A stretch of DNA of 64,000 bases from Prorocentrum cordatum (GCA_963575745.1 CAUYUJ010001472.1:36891-100890); one strand, 5' to 3'; shown: positions 51,529 through 61,909, numbered from the stretch's first letter. The notes: generated by a model from the letters alone, not told the origin. Made by a program: numbers and translations.

Positions 51529-53035
51529 CTGTGGTGTTGGCACCCTATCTTGAAAAGACAGCGCCCCGCGTCTCCCAACCGCTACCCTCCTCCCTTCTCG
51601 CATCTTTGGCTCTGGCATCCGCATGCCAATGTCGACACATCCCTCACGTGTTCCGTGACCTCATAGGGAGTTCCACCGAATGCCACAGAGGCGACCTGCG
51701 CACGTGGGCGTCACGCCATTTTCGGCACTCCCCTCACACGGTTCGTGGCCCCACAGGGAGCTCCACCGAAGGCCCCAGTGGCGACGTTCGCATGTGGGCG
51801 TCACGCCCGTTTCGGCACACCCCTCACGCGTTTCGTGGTCCATATGGGGGCTCCATCTAAGGCCCCAGGGGCGACGTTCGCATGCGGTTCCGCCCCTATT
51901 TCGGCACCCCCCTCACACGGTTCGTGGCCCCCATAATGGAGCTCCACCGAAGGCCCGAGTTGCGACGCTTGCATGTGTGCTTCACGCCCGTTTCGGCACA
52001 CCCCTCACTCGCTTCGTGGCCCCATAATGGGGCTCCATCTAAGGCCCCAGAGGCGACGTTCGCGTGTGGGCGTCACGCCCGTCTCGGCACACCCATCACG
52101 CGTTTCGTGACCCCATAAGGGGGCTCCACCGAAGCCCCCAGTGGCGACGTTCGCACGTGGGTGTCGCGCCCGTTTCAGCACACCCGTCACGCGCTTCGTG
52201 ACCCCATGGGGAGCTCAACCGAAGGCCCGAGTGGCGACGTTCGCATGTGGGAGTCACGCCCGTGTCGGCACTCCCCTCACACAGTTCGTGGCCCCACGGG
52301 GAGCTCCACCGAACGCCCCAGTGGCGACGTTCGCATGTGGGCGTCACGCCCGTGTCGGCACTCCTTTCACGCTCACGCGTTTCTTGGCCCCATAGGGAGC
52401 TCCACCGAAGGCCATACTGGCGACGTTCGCGTGTGGGCGTCACGCCTGTCTCGGCACACCCTTCACACGATTCGTGGCACGAGCTCAACCGAAGGCCCGA
52501 GTGGCGACGTTCGCATGTGGGCGTCAGGCCCGTCTCGGCACACCCCTCACTCGCTTCGTGACGCCATACGAAGCTCCACAGAAGGCCCCAGAGGCGACGC
52601 TCGCATGTGGGCGTCGCGCCCGTCTCGGCACACCGCTCACGTGTTTCGTGGCCCCATGGGGGACTCCACCTAAGGCCGCAGTGGGAGCATTCGCATGTGG
52701 GCGCCACGCCCGTTCGGCACACCAGTCACACGCTCCGTGAACCCATAGGGAGCTCTACCGAAGGCCCCGATGGTGACGTTCTCATGTGGCTTCACGCCTG
52801 TTTCGGCACACCCTCGCGTTTTTTTGGTTTCATAGGGAGCTCCACCGACGGCCCTGGTGGGGGGATTCGCATGTGGGCGTCGCGCCCGTTCCGGCACAAC
52901 CTCCATACGTTCCGTCATCCCGTGGGGCTCCATCTAAGGTCCCAAGTGCGGCACTCGCATTGGGGGCGTTCGCATTCGGGCGTCGTGCCCGTTTCGGCGC
53001 ACCCCTTGCGTGCAGGATTCAGCGTGCGCAGCTGC
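51529..53035 (+). repeat. 90-bp tandem array, higher-order module 3
   Basis: The leader ATCCTGTGGTGTTGGCACCC, ACAGCGCCCCGCGTCTC and a short pyrimidine run is followed by about 15 units whose start TTCGTGGCCC recurs at 51742, 51832, 51920 and 52013 (spacing 88-93). The unit equals 30 codons (ATFACGRHARFGTPLTRFVA then P), so frames stay open over several units before small indels break them. Confidence 0.9.
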
Positions 53036-53815
53036 CGTAAGCGCCCCCAAGCCGCAGCTTCCTGTCGCCATTCTGTCACAGGAGGCCATGCGGACCTCAG
53101 GCGCGCGCAGGCGGAAACCATTCAAAAGTCTTTTTTATGATGTTCCAACCTACTTCAGTCTTGATCATGGGAAAGAATTTCGAGCACCACGAACATACCG
53201 AAACTTGGGGGTTTTCACGTGTCGGGCACTGGGAGGCGATACTCGTTCGACGCCGTTTCGACATTTTTCTTGGGGGATCGAAATCATTTTGGGGATGCGG
53301 TCCTCAAGTACGATGGGAGCAACATAAGTCTTTCTGCGCATCCGCCAACTCTGTCAAACACTGCGGCCAGGAACTTTGGCTCAGCGGGTCCTTCCGCTGG
53401 CTCTGGCCCACCGCGCTTCGTCGCGACGCGCTGTCCACGTCCCAATCCCTGAGCGTCAACGTCCCGAGCCTTTCCCGGCGTCCCGCCCCGCGGAATGGAG
53501 CGACCCGCTATCTCCGCCTGCATGGCATGGCGTGTTGCCGGGGCCGGCGCCGCGGCACGCTAGGCAAGAGTTCCCCACCGTACCATGCGGGCCACGTGCG
53601 CGAATCCCTCCGCGCGCACGACGCAGTCTATCCCAGACCATCATACTCCCCACCATTTTAACAGAGGTCTTCAGCACGTGTGAACTTCCAATGGGCGTCC
53701 AATACACATCGGCCGGGAAGTGTGAGTTTATGCCCGAGCATATCGTCCTCATCACCCGCGTGTTCATCAACGCCAGCGTCGTCCTCATCACCATCATCTT
53801 CATCACTATCACCAT
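53036..53815. other. Unassigned stretch
   Basis: A 174-codon frame (53137-53661) has no recognisable motif and ends in GC-rich sequence. I do not support it as a gene. Confidence 0.35.
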
Positions 53816-53854
53816 CACCATCATGGTCGTCATCATCCCTACCGCCGTCATCAA

Positions 53855-53936
<82 letters not shown>

Positions 53937-53945
53937 GGCATCGTT
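53810..53945 (+). repeat. (ATC)n array
   Basis: About 30 CAT/ATC units, pure from about 53848 to 53935. Confidence 0.95.
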
Positions 53946-55195
53946 GTCATCGATCTCGTCATCAGGGCCACCATCGTCACCATCATCATTCGCCCGCCCG
54001 AGTCATGGATCTGAATATGAAGGGCTTTCGTATCATTACGCCAGCTGGGGTTATGCCAGCAAGTTTCGGCTGGGTGGGTGGGAAATTTGCTCGAGCATTG
54101 GATTTGACGACGAACATTTGAGGTGGTGACGCGTGGTGCACCCCATAGGTTGTATTGCCTATATTCTCCTCTCTGAAGAAGAGTAGACGCTACCACCATC
54201 CCGAGCCCAGACTTCAGGGCTCCCCCTGGGACAGTACAATTTAAATCTGATTCTGCCTCATCGTTCATTTTGCACACGATTCTGTACCATCCCAGCCAGG
54301 CTGGTATCGCCCCCCACACGATCTCTTGCAAAAACAAGTATGCGGTGCACATTATTGATCTAAGAAGTGTTTTTGCTAAGACTCCTTTGCAACAAATGCA
54401 TTGTGGGGCACATGCGCAAGCCGCCGTGCGCGCACGTCAAAATCTCTGAACACAGTTTTCTTGGTTGAACCCGTTTAAAAGACATGCGATCCCAAAACTA
54501 AGTTAGGAAACAACATTTTGTTTTTCATCCGAGAGTGTCCGAATTCTGCGCTGGCGCACTCCCTGACATCTTAGGAGACAATCTTTTTTTGCCACCTTGT
54601 CGCATGAGGCGTTTCAGGTATGGCCTTGCCTTCGAGGGTCGAAGGAGTTGTCATCTCTCCCGCCGCGGAAGGTGGCGGAAGGGCGGCGGAAGGTCGGCGG
54701 AAGTAAAACGAGGCCGCCTCCGCCGCCGGAAGCCCGCGGAAGGGCGGCGGAAGGTGGCGGAAGAGAAAAGCGCGCCCCCAAGAGATGAAACCGTTTTTTG
54801 GGTCAGGGTGTCTGGAATTCGCCAAATCAGATCACGCATCTGTGTGACCCCAACAGATTGATACTATGTGTGCGTTGCCCCCCCCCAGCGCGCACGTCGA
54901 AAACGCGCAGCTACCATCGCGCGCCCACCCACTCTGTCAAGCACTTCCCTGCGGGCCACGCGCGCCTGTCTCCGCGCGCGCACGTCGAAGTCCTCTCAAA
55001 ACCGTTCTTGTTGTCCAGTCATTTCAGCGCAGAGAAGTCCAACAAGATAAGTGCACATACTAACATGTCCAATAACAACATGTCAACCATCATCATCTTC
55101 TTCGTCGAGATCATCGCCGCCTCTGGCGTCGTCGTTTTCGCCGATGTCGCCGCCCTTGTCAATTTCCTGCGCGTGGGTACTTCCTCATTATCAGA
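53946..55195. other. Gene-free stretch with GGCGGAAGG repeats
   Basis: Positions 54665-54765 repeat GGCGGAAGG and include its inverted form CCGCCTCCGCCGCC. Positions 54420-54450 and 54930-55015 carry the CGCGCGCACGTCGAA module seen at 30 kb. No gene. Confidence 0.5.
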
Positions 55196-55205
55196 AGCAC
55201 CATCG

Positions 55206-55264
<59 letters not shown>

Positions 55265-55345
55265 GCTTGTGTCATCGTTGCCACCGTCGGTATCATCATC
55301 ATCATCATCATCATCATCAGCTTCATCACCATCACCGCCGTCGTC
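55196..55345 (+). repeat. (ATC)n array
   Basis: ATCATC repeats with GTCATCG interruptions. Confidence 0.95.
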
Positions 55346-55569
55346 GACACTGTATGGTCCCCGTCTCCACTGTCGTCGCCTTCGGCATCGATGTCATCAC
55401 CATTGTCATCTCCATCGTCGTTTGCGTCGCGGTCGTCACCATCGCCATCACCATTTCGCGACTTGCAGGACGGAGATGTCTGCGCGGTGGGTCTGAGCTT
55501 TGCCGACAAGCTGTGGGTGGGCGGTTGGAATGTTTGCAAGCAGTGGAGTTGACGATTTCGAGTTCTTCA

Positions 55570-55800
55570 TGATTAGACGCACGTCGTAGATATCACCACC
55601 TAGCATGCACCACGCAGACTGCAAGGTATGAATTACATCACATAGCTTGCACATCGTATATTGCAGCGCATAGCTTGTAGCATATGGACCTCACCAAAGA
55701 AGTTGCACCTCGTAGATTGTGCCGCTTAGCTTGCACCACACAGGCTGCGCCGCGTGGACTGCAGCACGCAGCCTGCACCACACAGGCTACACATCGAGAG
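55570..55800 (+). repeat. Degenerate ~15/30-bp repeats (CACCACATAGCTTGCAC)
   Basis: The words TAGCTTGCACC, CGTAGATTGTGCC, CACCACACAGGCTGC and GCACGCAGCCTGCACC alternate with roughly 15-bp periodicity. Confidence 0.65.
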
Positions 55801-55917
55801 TGCACGATCACTGCTTGGGGTCCACGCTGGCCACACGTTTATTCTGTCGCCTCGTGGGGGGCCTCGTCGCCACGGCTGGATTCGATTCGTAGCTGCGCGT
55901 CGTCGTCGTCGTCGTCG

Positions 55918-55954
55918 CCGGAGCCATTCTTGTCCCAAGCCATCTTGCTTTGTG
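55918..55954 (+). other. Candidate tandem spliced-leader relic upstream of the PAN-PhyH gene
   Basis: CCGGAGCCATTCTTGTCCCA followed by AG matches DinoSL at 18 of 21 positions with one inserted base. Directly after the AG comes CCATCTTGCTTTG, which again resembles the SL segment after its internal AG (CCATTTTGGCTC). Full SL followed by a truncated SL is the pattern expected of an mRNA trans-spliced again after retroposition. It lies 64 nt before the ATG. Confidence 0.45.
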
Positions 55955-56002
55955 TCTTTGCCGCATTCTTAGGGGAGTCGCCATCGAAGATGTCTCCGTA
56001 CG

Positions 56003-57472
56003 ATGAACTTCCATCGCGTGCGGTGGCTTCTAGCGGGACCCACAACACTGTCTGTTGCATCGTCTGTGCACGTGCAGCTTGTCGCAACCGATCCGCTATG
56101 TCCGCCAGTGTCATGCTGTGCCGAGCAGAGCGTTGAGGCGTCTACCAGGCCAGGCTGCTTTGTCCATGCACTGTGGACGTTCAATTATTGTTGTTCGACT
56201 GGGCCGAGATTGGACTGCTACAGATGGGGTGAGGACTCTCCAGGATATGATCTTGTCGTCCATACCGCGATCTCTGGAGTTCAGTGTCGCCATCTTTGTC
56301 AATCCCACGAGGCATGTGTTTATTGGACCTACTTGGTCGACGCGCCCCAGCTGCCCGATGGCTTGCGTGGGCAATGCTATCTGAAAGGGGACGGGGCAGT
56401 CAAAAACCCTGTGCAAGCACACCCGTTTGTCGTCAGCGGAGAGCGCATCTGCACTCAGTTTGGAGAGGGAATGCCTCGTGCCGACGCGGCAGCGAGGCCA
56501 GGACTGGATGTTCGCGTGCAGGGCACGCTCGTTCCGTGGCGAACGGCGGCAGGCTCTCTCAGCGCCGCGGCCGCAGCAGGTTACGCCGTGCTGGCGTCTG
56601 CGGGAACCAACCAGTGGCACGTAGAGGCTGCAGAGCTGGTGAGAACGCTGGGCTTCGTGGTCGTGCTTGACGCCCTCGATCCAGGCAGCGTGCGCAGGCT
56701 TCGCCAGTCGGTAAAGGGGGTTTCAGATCTCATGCTCTCCCACGATCGTGACCGCATCGGCAACCGGGGGCCGAGGAGATACAGCTATGGTGGAGCCTCG
56801 CAGACTCTGCACATGGTGCACGTCCAGGAGTGGGCAGGGCTTGTGGACAATGCCGCCGTGAACGCGGTTCTGCCTCATGTGTTTCCTCAGGGCTATTTAG
56901 CGGTGGGCGGTGGTGGCGATTTTGTCCTCGGCAGCACGAGCACGTATCAATCATTACACTTGGATGTTGGAGGAGGCCCCATCTACGATTTGGGCGTTCC
57001 ACCTGCCGTCGGTGCGAATTTTGTAGTGGACGACCTGACATGCGCCGATGCACCATTGCGCATTGTCGTTGGATCACATAGCAATCCAGATAATCCGCCT
57101 TCTTTGATGACAGAGGCGGAAGATCTGAAGGCTTCTGTCATTTGCCCGTTGCCTGCTGGAAGCGTTATCATCCGCGACTTGCGAGCTTGGCACGGTGGCA
57201 CTCCAAGCGGCTCTGGCAAGGATCGCTACATGCCGAACGCGGAGTATGTCAGCCTGCAGTGGGGCCAGCTTACTTGCGGAACTGGTCAAATCTTGGACCC
57301 ATGCCAGCCGGTGCTCCCCAAGTCATTATATGAGCAGATGTCGCCGCTGGGCAGAGCCATTTCGGAGAGCATTGTCGACAGATCCGGGATGCTGGATCAT
57401 CTGATGCGTGATGGGGAATGGCTGAGGAAAGATTTTGCGCACTTCGAGCGGCACCAGGCCCACGTCTTCTGA
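56003..57472 (+). CDS. PAN/apple-domain plus phytanoyl-CoA dioxygenase-like protein
   Basis: 489 aa in one uninterrupted frame. Residues ~63-150 are Cys-rich (C64, C72, C95, C99, C105, C125, C150) with GVQCRHLCQSHEACVYWTY and QCYLKGD, the pattern of a PAN/apple carbohydrate- or protein-binding domain. Residues ~210-460 resemble the PhyH family of Fe(II)/2-oxoglutarate dioxygenases: LGFVVVLDALDPGSVRRLR at the start, the iron ligands H319-x-D321 (SLHLDVGG) and H397 (AWHGGTPS), and R408 as the likely 2-oxoglutarate-binding Arg. The substrate cannot be inferred. The N-terminus (RWLLAGPTTLSVASSV) is weakly hydrophobic and could be a signal or anchor, which would suit a PAN domain; not certain. The ATG is the first in frame and lies 64 nt after SL-like sequence. 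No introns. Confidence 0.85.
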   Translation: MNFHRVRWLLAGPTTLSVASSVHVQLVATDPLCPPVSCCAEQSVEASTRPGCFVHALWTFNYCCSTGPRLDCYRWGEDSPGYDLVVHTAISGVQCRHLCQSHEACVYWTYLVDAPQLPDGLRGQCYLKGDGAVKNPVQAHPFVVSGERICTQFGEGMPRADAAARPGLDVRVQGTLVPWRTAAGSLSAAAAAGYAVLASAGTNQWHVEAAELVRTLGFVVVLDALDPGSVRRLRQSVKGVSDLMLSHDRDRIGNRGPRRYSYGGASQTLHMVHVQEWAGLVDNAAVNAVLPHVFPQGYLAVGGGGDFVLGSTSTYQSLHLDVGGGPIYDLGVPPAVGANFVVDDLTCADAPLRIVVGSHSNPDNPPSLMTEAEDLKASVICPLPAGSVIIRDLRAWHGGTPSGSGKDRYMPNAEYVSLQWGQLTCGTGQILDPCQPVLPKSLYEQMSPLGRAISESIVDRSGMLDHLMRDGEWLRKDFAHFERHQAHVF

Positions 57473-58300
57473 CAGCCGTAGGGCCCTTTCTGCAGGCAGG
57501 TCGCGGAGCGAGAGCTCGTAGCGTCAGTATCGCCGGGCCGACGTCCGCCCGCCCCGTCGCGCTCGCGGTCGGGCAGCGCGCGCGAGGGGCAACGAGGTGG
57601 TGCAGGATGTGGGAGGCGCCAGCCGCAGCTGCCAGCAGCGAGCCGAGGGGGTCCCAGACATCTGGCCGATCCATCTTTTTCGATGCGTGGGCCCCGGAGG
57701 TCTGGACCATTCTCCCAGGACCCGTTTTTCGTCCCGAGCCGTTTTTTTTGGACGGTCCCAGAGCACGGCGAGGTCCCCTGGAGGTCGAGAGCTGCCAGTT
57801 TTTTGGGAGCGTCGGGTCTCCGTGGACGCCCGCCGCAACAGCCAGCAGCAAGCCGACGGGGCGATGCGGCCCGTGGGGCCCTTCTCTCGCCTCCACCCCC
57901 GCTTTTTCCCACGCTCCCGCTTCTGCCCGAGCTCCGGGCCTTCGCCTCCGGCTCCCGTCCAAGGCGTTCGTTCCTTTTCCCGTGCAAGCTCCTCGGCACC
58001 GCCTGCACCCCAGCCCGCCCTCCGGCCGCCTGAGGCCCCGCCCGCCTGTGCTCTGTCTCCCCAATTAGAGCTTTGCGTAGCCCGCCTAGCTTTTAACCGG
58101 AAGAGGTTCGCTCTCGACCCGCAGACCAAAACTTCTGCCCGAGCTCCAGGTGGCTGCCGCGTGCCGCATCGGCTGCGCCGTGTCAGCCCTCTTTGTCGCT
58201 GGCAGGGGGCGGGCACGAACACGCTGCCCCAGCACAGCGCCCGCACTGCAGCAGAGTGACGAGGTCGAGGAGCAGGAGGTCGGCCAGCGAATCGTGTGGA
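57473..58300. other. GC-rich 3' flank with dispersed repeat copy 3
   Basis: Apart from the repeat at 57674-57830 I see no gene. The long open frames on both strands reflect composition. Confidence 0.5.
57674..57830 (+). repeat. Dispersed ~150-bp repeat, copy 3
   Basis: TTTTTCGATGCGTGGGCCCC, GGTCTGGACCATTCTCCCAG, CCGTTTTTCGTCCCGAGCCG, TTGGACGGTCCCAGAG, GGCGAGGTCCCC, GGAGCGTCGGGTCTC: the same order as at 37822 and 34611. Confidence 0.85.
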
Positions 58301-58665
58301 GGGTTTCTCCGAAGGGCTTAGGCGACCCCTCCTCCTCCTCCTCTCCCTCCTCCTTCCTCCTCCTCCTCCTCCTCCTTCCTCCTCCTCCTCCTCCTCATCC
58401 TTCCTCCTCCTCCTCATCCTTCCTCCTCCTCCTCCTCCTTCCTCCTCCTCCTTCCTCCTCCTCCTCCTTCTCCCTCCTCCTCCCTCCTCCTCCTCCTCCT
58501 TCTGCTCCTCCTCCTCCTCCTCCTCCTCCTCCTCCTTCCTTCTCCTTCCTCCTCCTCCTTCCTCCTCCTCCTCCTCCTCTTCCCTCCTCCTCCTGCTCCT
58601 CCTCCTTTTCCTCTTTCTCCTCCTCCTCCTCTTCGGCTCGCCTACGGCCCTGGGGGGATCCGTGC
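58301..58665 (+). repeat. (CTC)n cassette 3 with inverted-repeat flanks
   Basis: GGGTTTCTCCGAAGGGCTTA, GGCGACCC; CTC tract; GGCTCGCCTACGGCCCTGG (58635-58653). The left AGGGCTTAGGCGACC read in reverse complement is GGTCGCCTAAGCCCT, nearly the right flank. Confidence 0.8.
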
Positions 58666-58985
58666 AGAATCGTGCACTTCTTGGCATTCCTGGGGGTCCT
58701 CGGCGACGCAGCCAGGACAGGGATGAGAGCATGGCCACGTGCGCCGTTGTGTAGCTTGATTGCCAGGGGCCGTGGCCCTCCCTCCCTCCCTCCCTCCTCG
58801 CCCGCCCTCCCAGACCGAGGTCGAGTGCAAGGGGGGCCGCGGCGCTCAGACAGAGCTGTGCTTCAGCGTCAGGGGGCTGCGGAGCAGCCTCAACCTCGGC
58901 GAGGCCGGCGAGGGATGGGCGGGGCCAGGTCGTGCCCGACGCGCCCCGCCGTCCCTTTCCCCTCCAGGGCGAAGGGGAGGGGGGC
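58666..58985. other. GC-rich spacer
   Basis: CCTC repeats at 58775-58800; otherwise nothing. Confidence 0.5.
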
Positions 58986-59630
58986 AGGCGGGGGGCCTTT
59001 TTCCCTCCCTCCCTCGCCTCCTCCCGTCTTCCCTCCCTCCCCCCTCCCTCCCTCCCTCCCCTCCCTCCTACCCTCCTCCCTCCCTCCCTTCTTGCCCCCC
59101 CTCCTCCCATCCCTCCCTCCTTCCCTCCTCCCCCCCTCCCTCCCCTTTCCCCTCCTCCCTCCCTCCCTCCCCTTCCCCCCTCCCGCCTCCTCCCTCCCTT
59201 CTCCCGCCCTCCCTCCGTGCCTCCCTCAGGGGGTGGGCGGGCGTGGGGCTCGCGCCGCCTCGCCCCGCCGGCAGGCCCACGGGCGCAGCCCCGCCCCCTG
59301 CTCCCGCCCGCCTCGCGCCTCGCGCCGCCCCTGCTCGCCCTGCTCACCACCCTGCCTTCCCTGCTCACCCTGCCTCCCTCCTCCCTCGTTCCCTCCTCCC
59401 TCCTCTCCCTCCTCCTCTCCTCCCTCCTCCCTCCTCCTCCTCCCTCCTCCTCCTTCCTCCCTCCTCCCTCCTCCCTCCTCTCCTCTCCCTCCCTTCTCCC
59501 TCCTTCCACCCTCCTCCCTCCTCCCTCCTCCCTCCTTCCCTCCCTCCTCCCTCCCTCCCTTCTCCCTCCTTCCACCCTCCCTCCTCCCTCCTCCCTCCTC
59601 CCTCCCTCCTCCTTCCTCCCCCGAGTCTTC
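58986..59630 (+). repeat. Long (CCTC/CTCC)n polypyrimidine region
   Basis: Two nearly pure C/T blocks, 59000-59220 and 59395-59625, are separated by a GC-rich stretch. The minus strand is correspondingly G/A-rich and yields long Gly/Arg/Glu frames that are not genes. Confidence 0.95.
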
Positions 59631-59925
59631 AGTCGGGCCTGTCCCTCCACAGGGGAAACATCCAACAGTACTAAAAAAAATGCTGCGGACGACTTCTGGA
59701 GCATCCTTCGAATATTTTTTGGCCACTCCTGGGGCATCTTTTATCTCTCGCCCCAAGCCCGCCTGTGTGCGGGGACGCGCCCGACCGAGTCCGAGTCCCT
59801 CTCCGCGCCCGCGCGCCCCCCGCAGGCTGCCGCTCCGCCCCCACCTCCACCCTGCCGCGGGCGCCGCTCCGCCTCCCCCCCTCTCGGGCCCTCCCCTCCC
59901 CGCCCCTGAGCTGAGAGGGAGAAGG
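59631..59925. other. Spacer with the GGGCCTGTCCCTC module
   Basis: Positions 59633-59775 correspond to 34187-34335 (see there). The rest is GC-rich with no gene. Confidence 0.5.
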
Positions 59926-60226
59926 GGAGGAGGAGGAGGAGGAGGAGGAGGAGGAGGAGGAGGAGGAGGAGGAGGGAGGAGGAGGAGGAGGAGGAGGAGG
60001 AGGAGGGAGGAGGAGGCGGAGGAGGAGGAGGAGGAGGAGGATGAGGGGTAGGAGGAGGAGGAGGAGGAGGAGGAGGAGGAGGAGGAGGAGGAGAGAGTAG
60101 GAGGAGAGGAGGAGGAGTGGAGGAGGAGGTGAGGAGGAGGAGGGGAGGGAGGAGGAGGAGTAGTAGGAGGAGAGGGAGGAGGAGGAGGAGGAGGAGAAGG
60201 AGGAGGAGGAGGAGATGAGGATGCCG
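59926..60226 (+). repeat. Long (GGA)n polypurine tract
   Basis: About 290 bp of GGA/GGAG with rare T. It lies 300 bp from the CCTC region and is complementary in sense to it. Confidence 0.95.
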
Positions 60227-60660
60227 ATGCGCCCCCCCCCCCTGCGCGTGCGCGCCCCCTGACGCGCCGCAGCTGGGCAGGCGCGCTCGCCCCTGCAGGG
60301 CGGCTCCGCTGCGCTGCCTGCGCCGTGCCCAGGCACGGCCGCGGCGCGCGCCCCGCCTCCGCCTCGGAGCGCCCTGCACTCGGGGGAGGGCCCACGAGAC
60401 GTTCGCCCTGCACGAGACGTTCGCCCTGCACGAGACGTTCGCTTCGCCGCGGCGGCCCGACGAGACGTTCGCCGCGGCGCTCGGGGGAGGGGTCCGCCCC
60501 GACGGCGAGGGCCCTTCGGCCTCCCCCCGCCTCTCGGCGCGCCGGGGCCCGCGCTCGGGCCACCCGCCGACGGGGGCGCGCCCGCCCGGCCCAGGCGCCC
60601 GGCGCCGCGCCTGGGCCCCATCGAGGGCAGTCCGCCTCGTTGGGCCCCCTCCCTCCCTCC
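60227..60660. other. GC-rich stretch
   Basis: Very GC-rich; includes the CGAGACGTTCGC repeat listed separately. No gene recognised. Confidence 0.5.
60388..60472 (+). repeat. 18-bp minisatellite ACGAGACGTTCGCCCTGC
   Basis: Units start at about 60397, 60411 and 60429 (14-18 bp apart), with a fourth ACGAGACGTTCGC at about 60459 after a 13-bp insertion. The core GACGTTCG is itself close to palindromic (AACG/CGTT). Confidence 0.8.
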
Positions 60661-61015
60661 CCCCCTCCACGCAAATATTCCCCCCTCCCCTCCCTGACCT
60701 CCACTCCCCTCGCCTCCCCTCCCTCCCTCCCTCCTTCCCCTCCCCTCCTCCCTCCTTGCGCCACCACCAGCCCCGCCCTCCTCGTCCTCTCTATTATCGT
60801 GGGGTTCTTCCGCCCCCTCTCCCTCCTTGTATGTGTGTCTTTCTCTCTATCTCTCTCACACTCTTTCCGTCTGTCGCTCGCTCGCTCTCGCGCTCTCTTC
60901 TCTCTCTCTCTTGCTCTCTCTCTCTCTCTCTCTCTTTCCTTCCTCTCTCTCCTTCTCTTTGTATCCTCTCTCTCTCTTTCTCGTTCTCTCTTTTTCTATT
61001 TTTTTCCTTCTTGGT
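60661..61015 (+). repeat. CT-rich tract (CCCTCC then CTCTCT)
   Basis: CCCTCCCTC to about 60760, then CTCTCTCT with TTTC to 61010. Confidence 0.9.
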
Positions 61016-61117
61016 GCTTCCGAATCGCATCGTACGGTTTATTTGCTTGCCCTCTCTGACGGCATGCCGCCAGGGAGGGGAAGGCAGCTCTCGCTGACGT
61101 ACCCACACCCACATCCG

Positions 61118-61704
61118 TAATGATATGAAGCGATGATGATGATGGTGACGCTGATGAGGAGGTCGAGTGCTGGGTAGGTGATGATGGTGACGACGATGAT
61201 GATGATGACGATGACTATGATGATGTTGCTGATGATGATGGTGATGATGAGGAGGATGATAAGGATGAGTATGATAATTTTGTTGATGCTGATGAGTATG
61301 ATGACGAATCTGACGACGATGCTGATTTGGTCGTTGTCTTGTTGTTGCTGTTGTTGGTGATGCGGATGATGATTATGATGATGCAGGGGATGAGGACGAT
61401 GATGATAAGGAAGAGTATCATGATGATGATGCTGCTGATGATGATGACGATGACGATGATGATGATGATGCTGTGGATGCTGGCGACTATGTTGACGATG
61501 ATGATGACGATGACGACTTGGTCGTGGTCTTGTTGCTGTTGTTGATGATGGCGATGGTGGTGATGATGATTATGATGATGCTGCTGGTACTGCTGCTGCT
61601 GTTGCTGATGATTGTGATGATGGTGACGATGACGACGATAATGATGCTGATGTTGTTGCTGCTGCTGCTGCCGATGTCGTTGACGACGATGATGCTGCTG
61701 CTGA

Positions 61705-61738
<34 letters not shown>

Positions 61739-61820
61739 GGTTGTGGTGGTGATGGTGGTGGTGGTGATGATGATGATGAGGACGAGGACGAGGAGGAGGA
61801 GGAGGAGAAGGAGGAGTAGG
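61118..61820 (+). repeat. (GAT)n / (GCT) / (GGT) triplet array
   Basis: Over 650 bp of GATGAT with GACGAC, GCTGCT and GGTGGT stretches and TTGTTGTTG blocks at about 61335 and 61530. The blocks TTTGGTCGTTGTCTTGTTG and CTTGGTCGTGGTCTTGTTG suggest an internal duplication of about 190 bp. Confidence 0.9.
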
Positions 61821-61909
61821 GTCGAGGGCAAAGCCTGGCAGGAGATGGGGGTGAGAAGGGGGGAGGGCAACGGCCTGCAGGGGATGGGGAGGGAGTGGTC
61901 CTCCTCGCC

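Noticed and set aside
52161-52673. Plus-strand 170-codon frame in the 90-bp array as a repeat protein
   Set aside because: Open only because the period is 90; both strands are similarly open and units carry frame-breaking indels. Kept as a repeat and listed as a finding.
57524-59737. 737-codon minus-strand open frame
   Set aside because: Gly/Arg/Glu low complexity across CCTC and CTC repeats; lacks any domain and exists because triplet arrays rarely contain stops.
58150-60051. 633-codon plus-strand open frame
   Set aside because: Pro/Ser/Leu runs from the same arrays, no recognisable domain.
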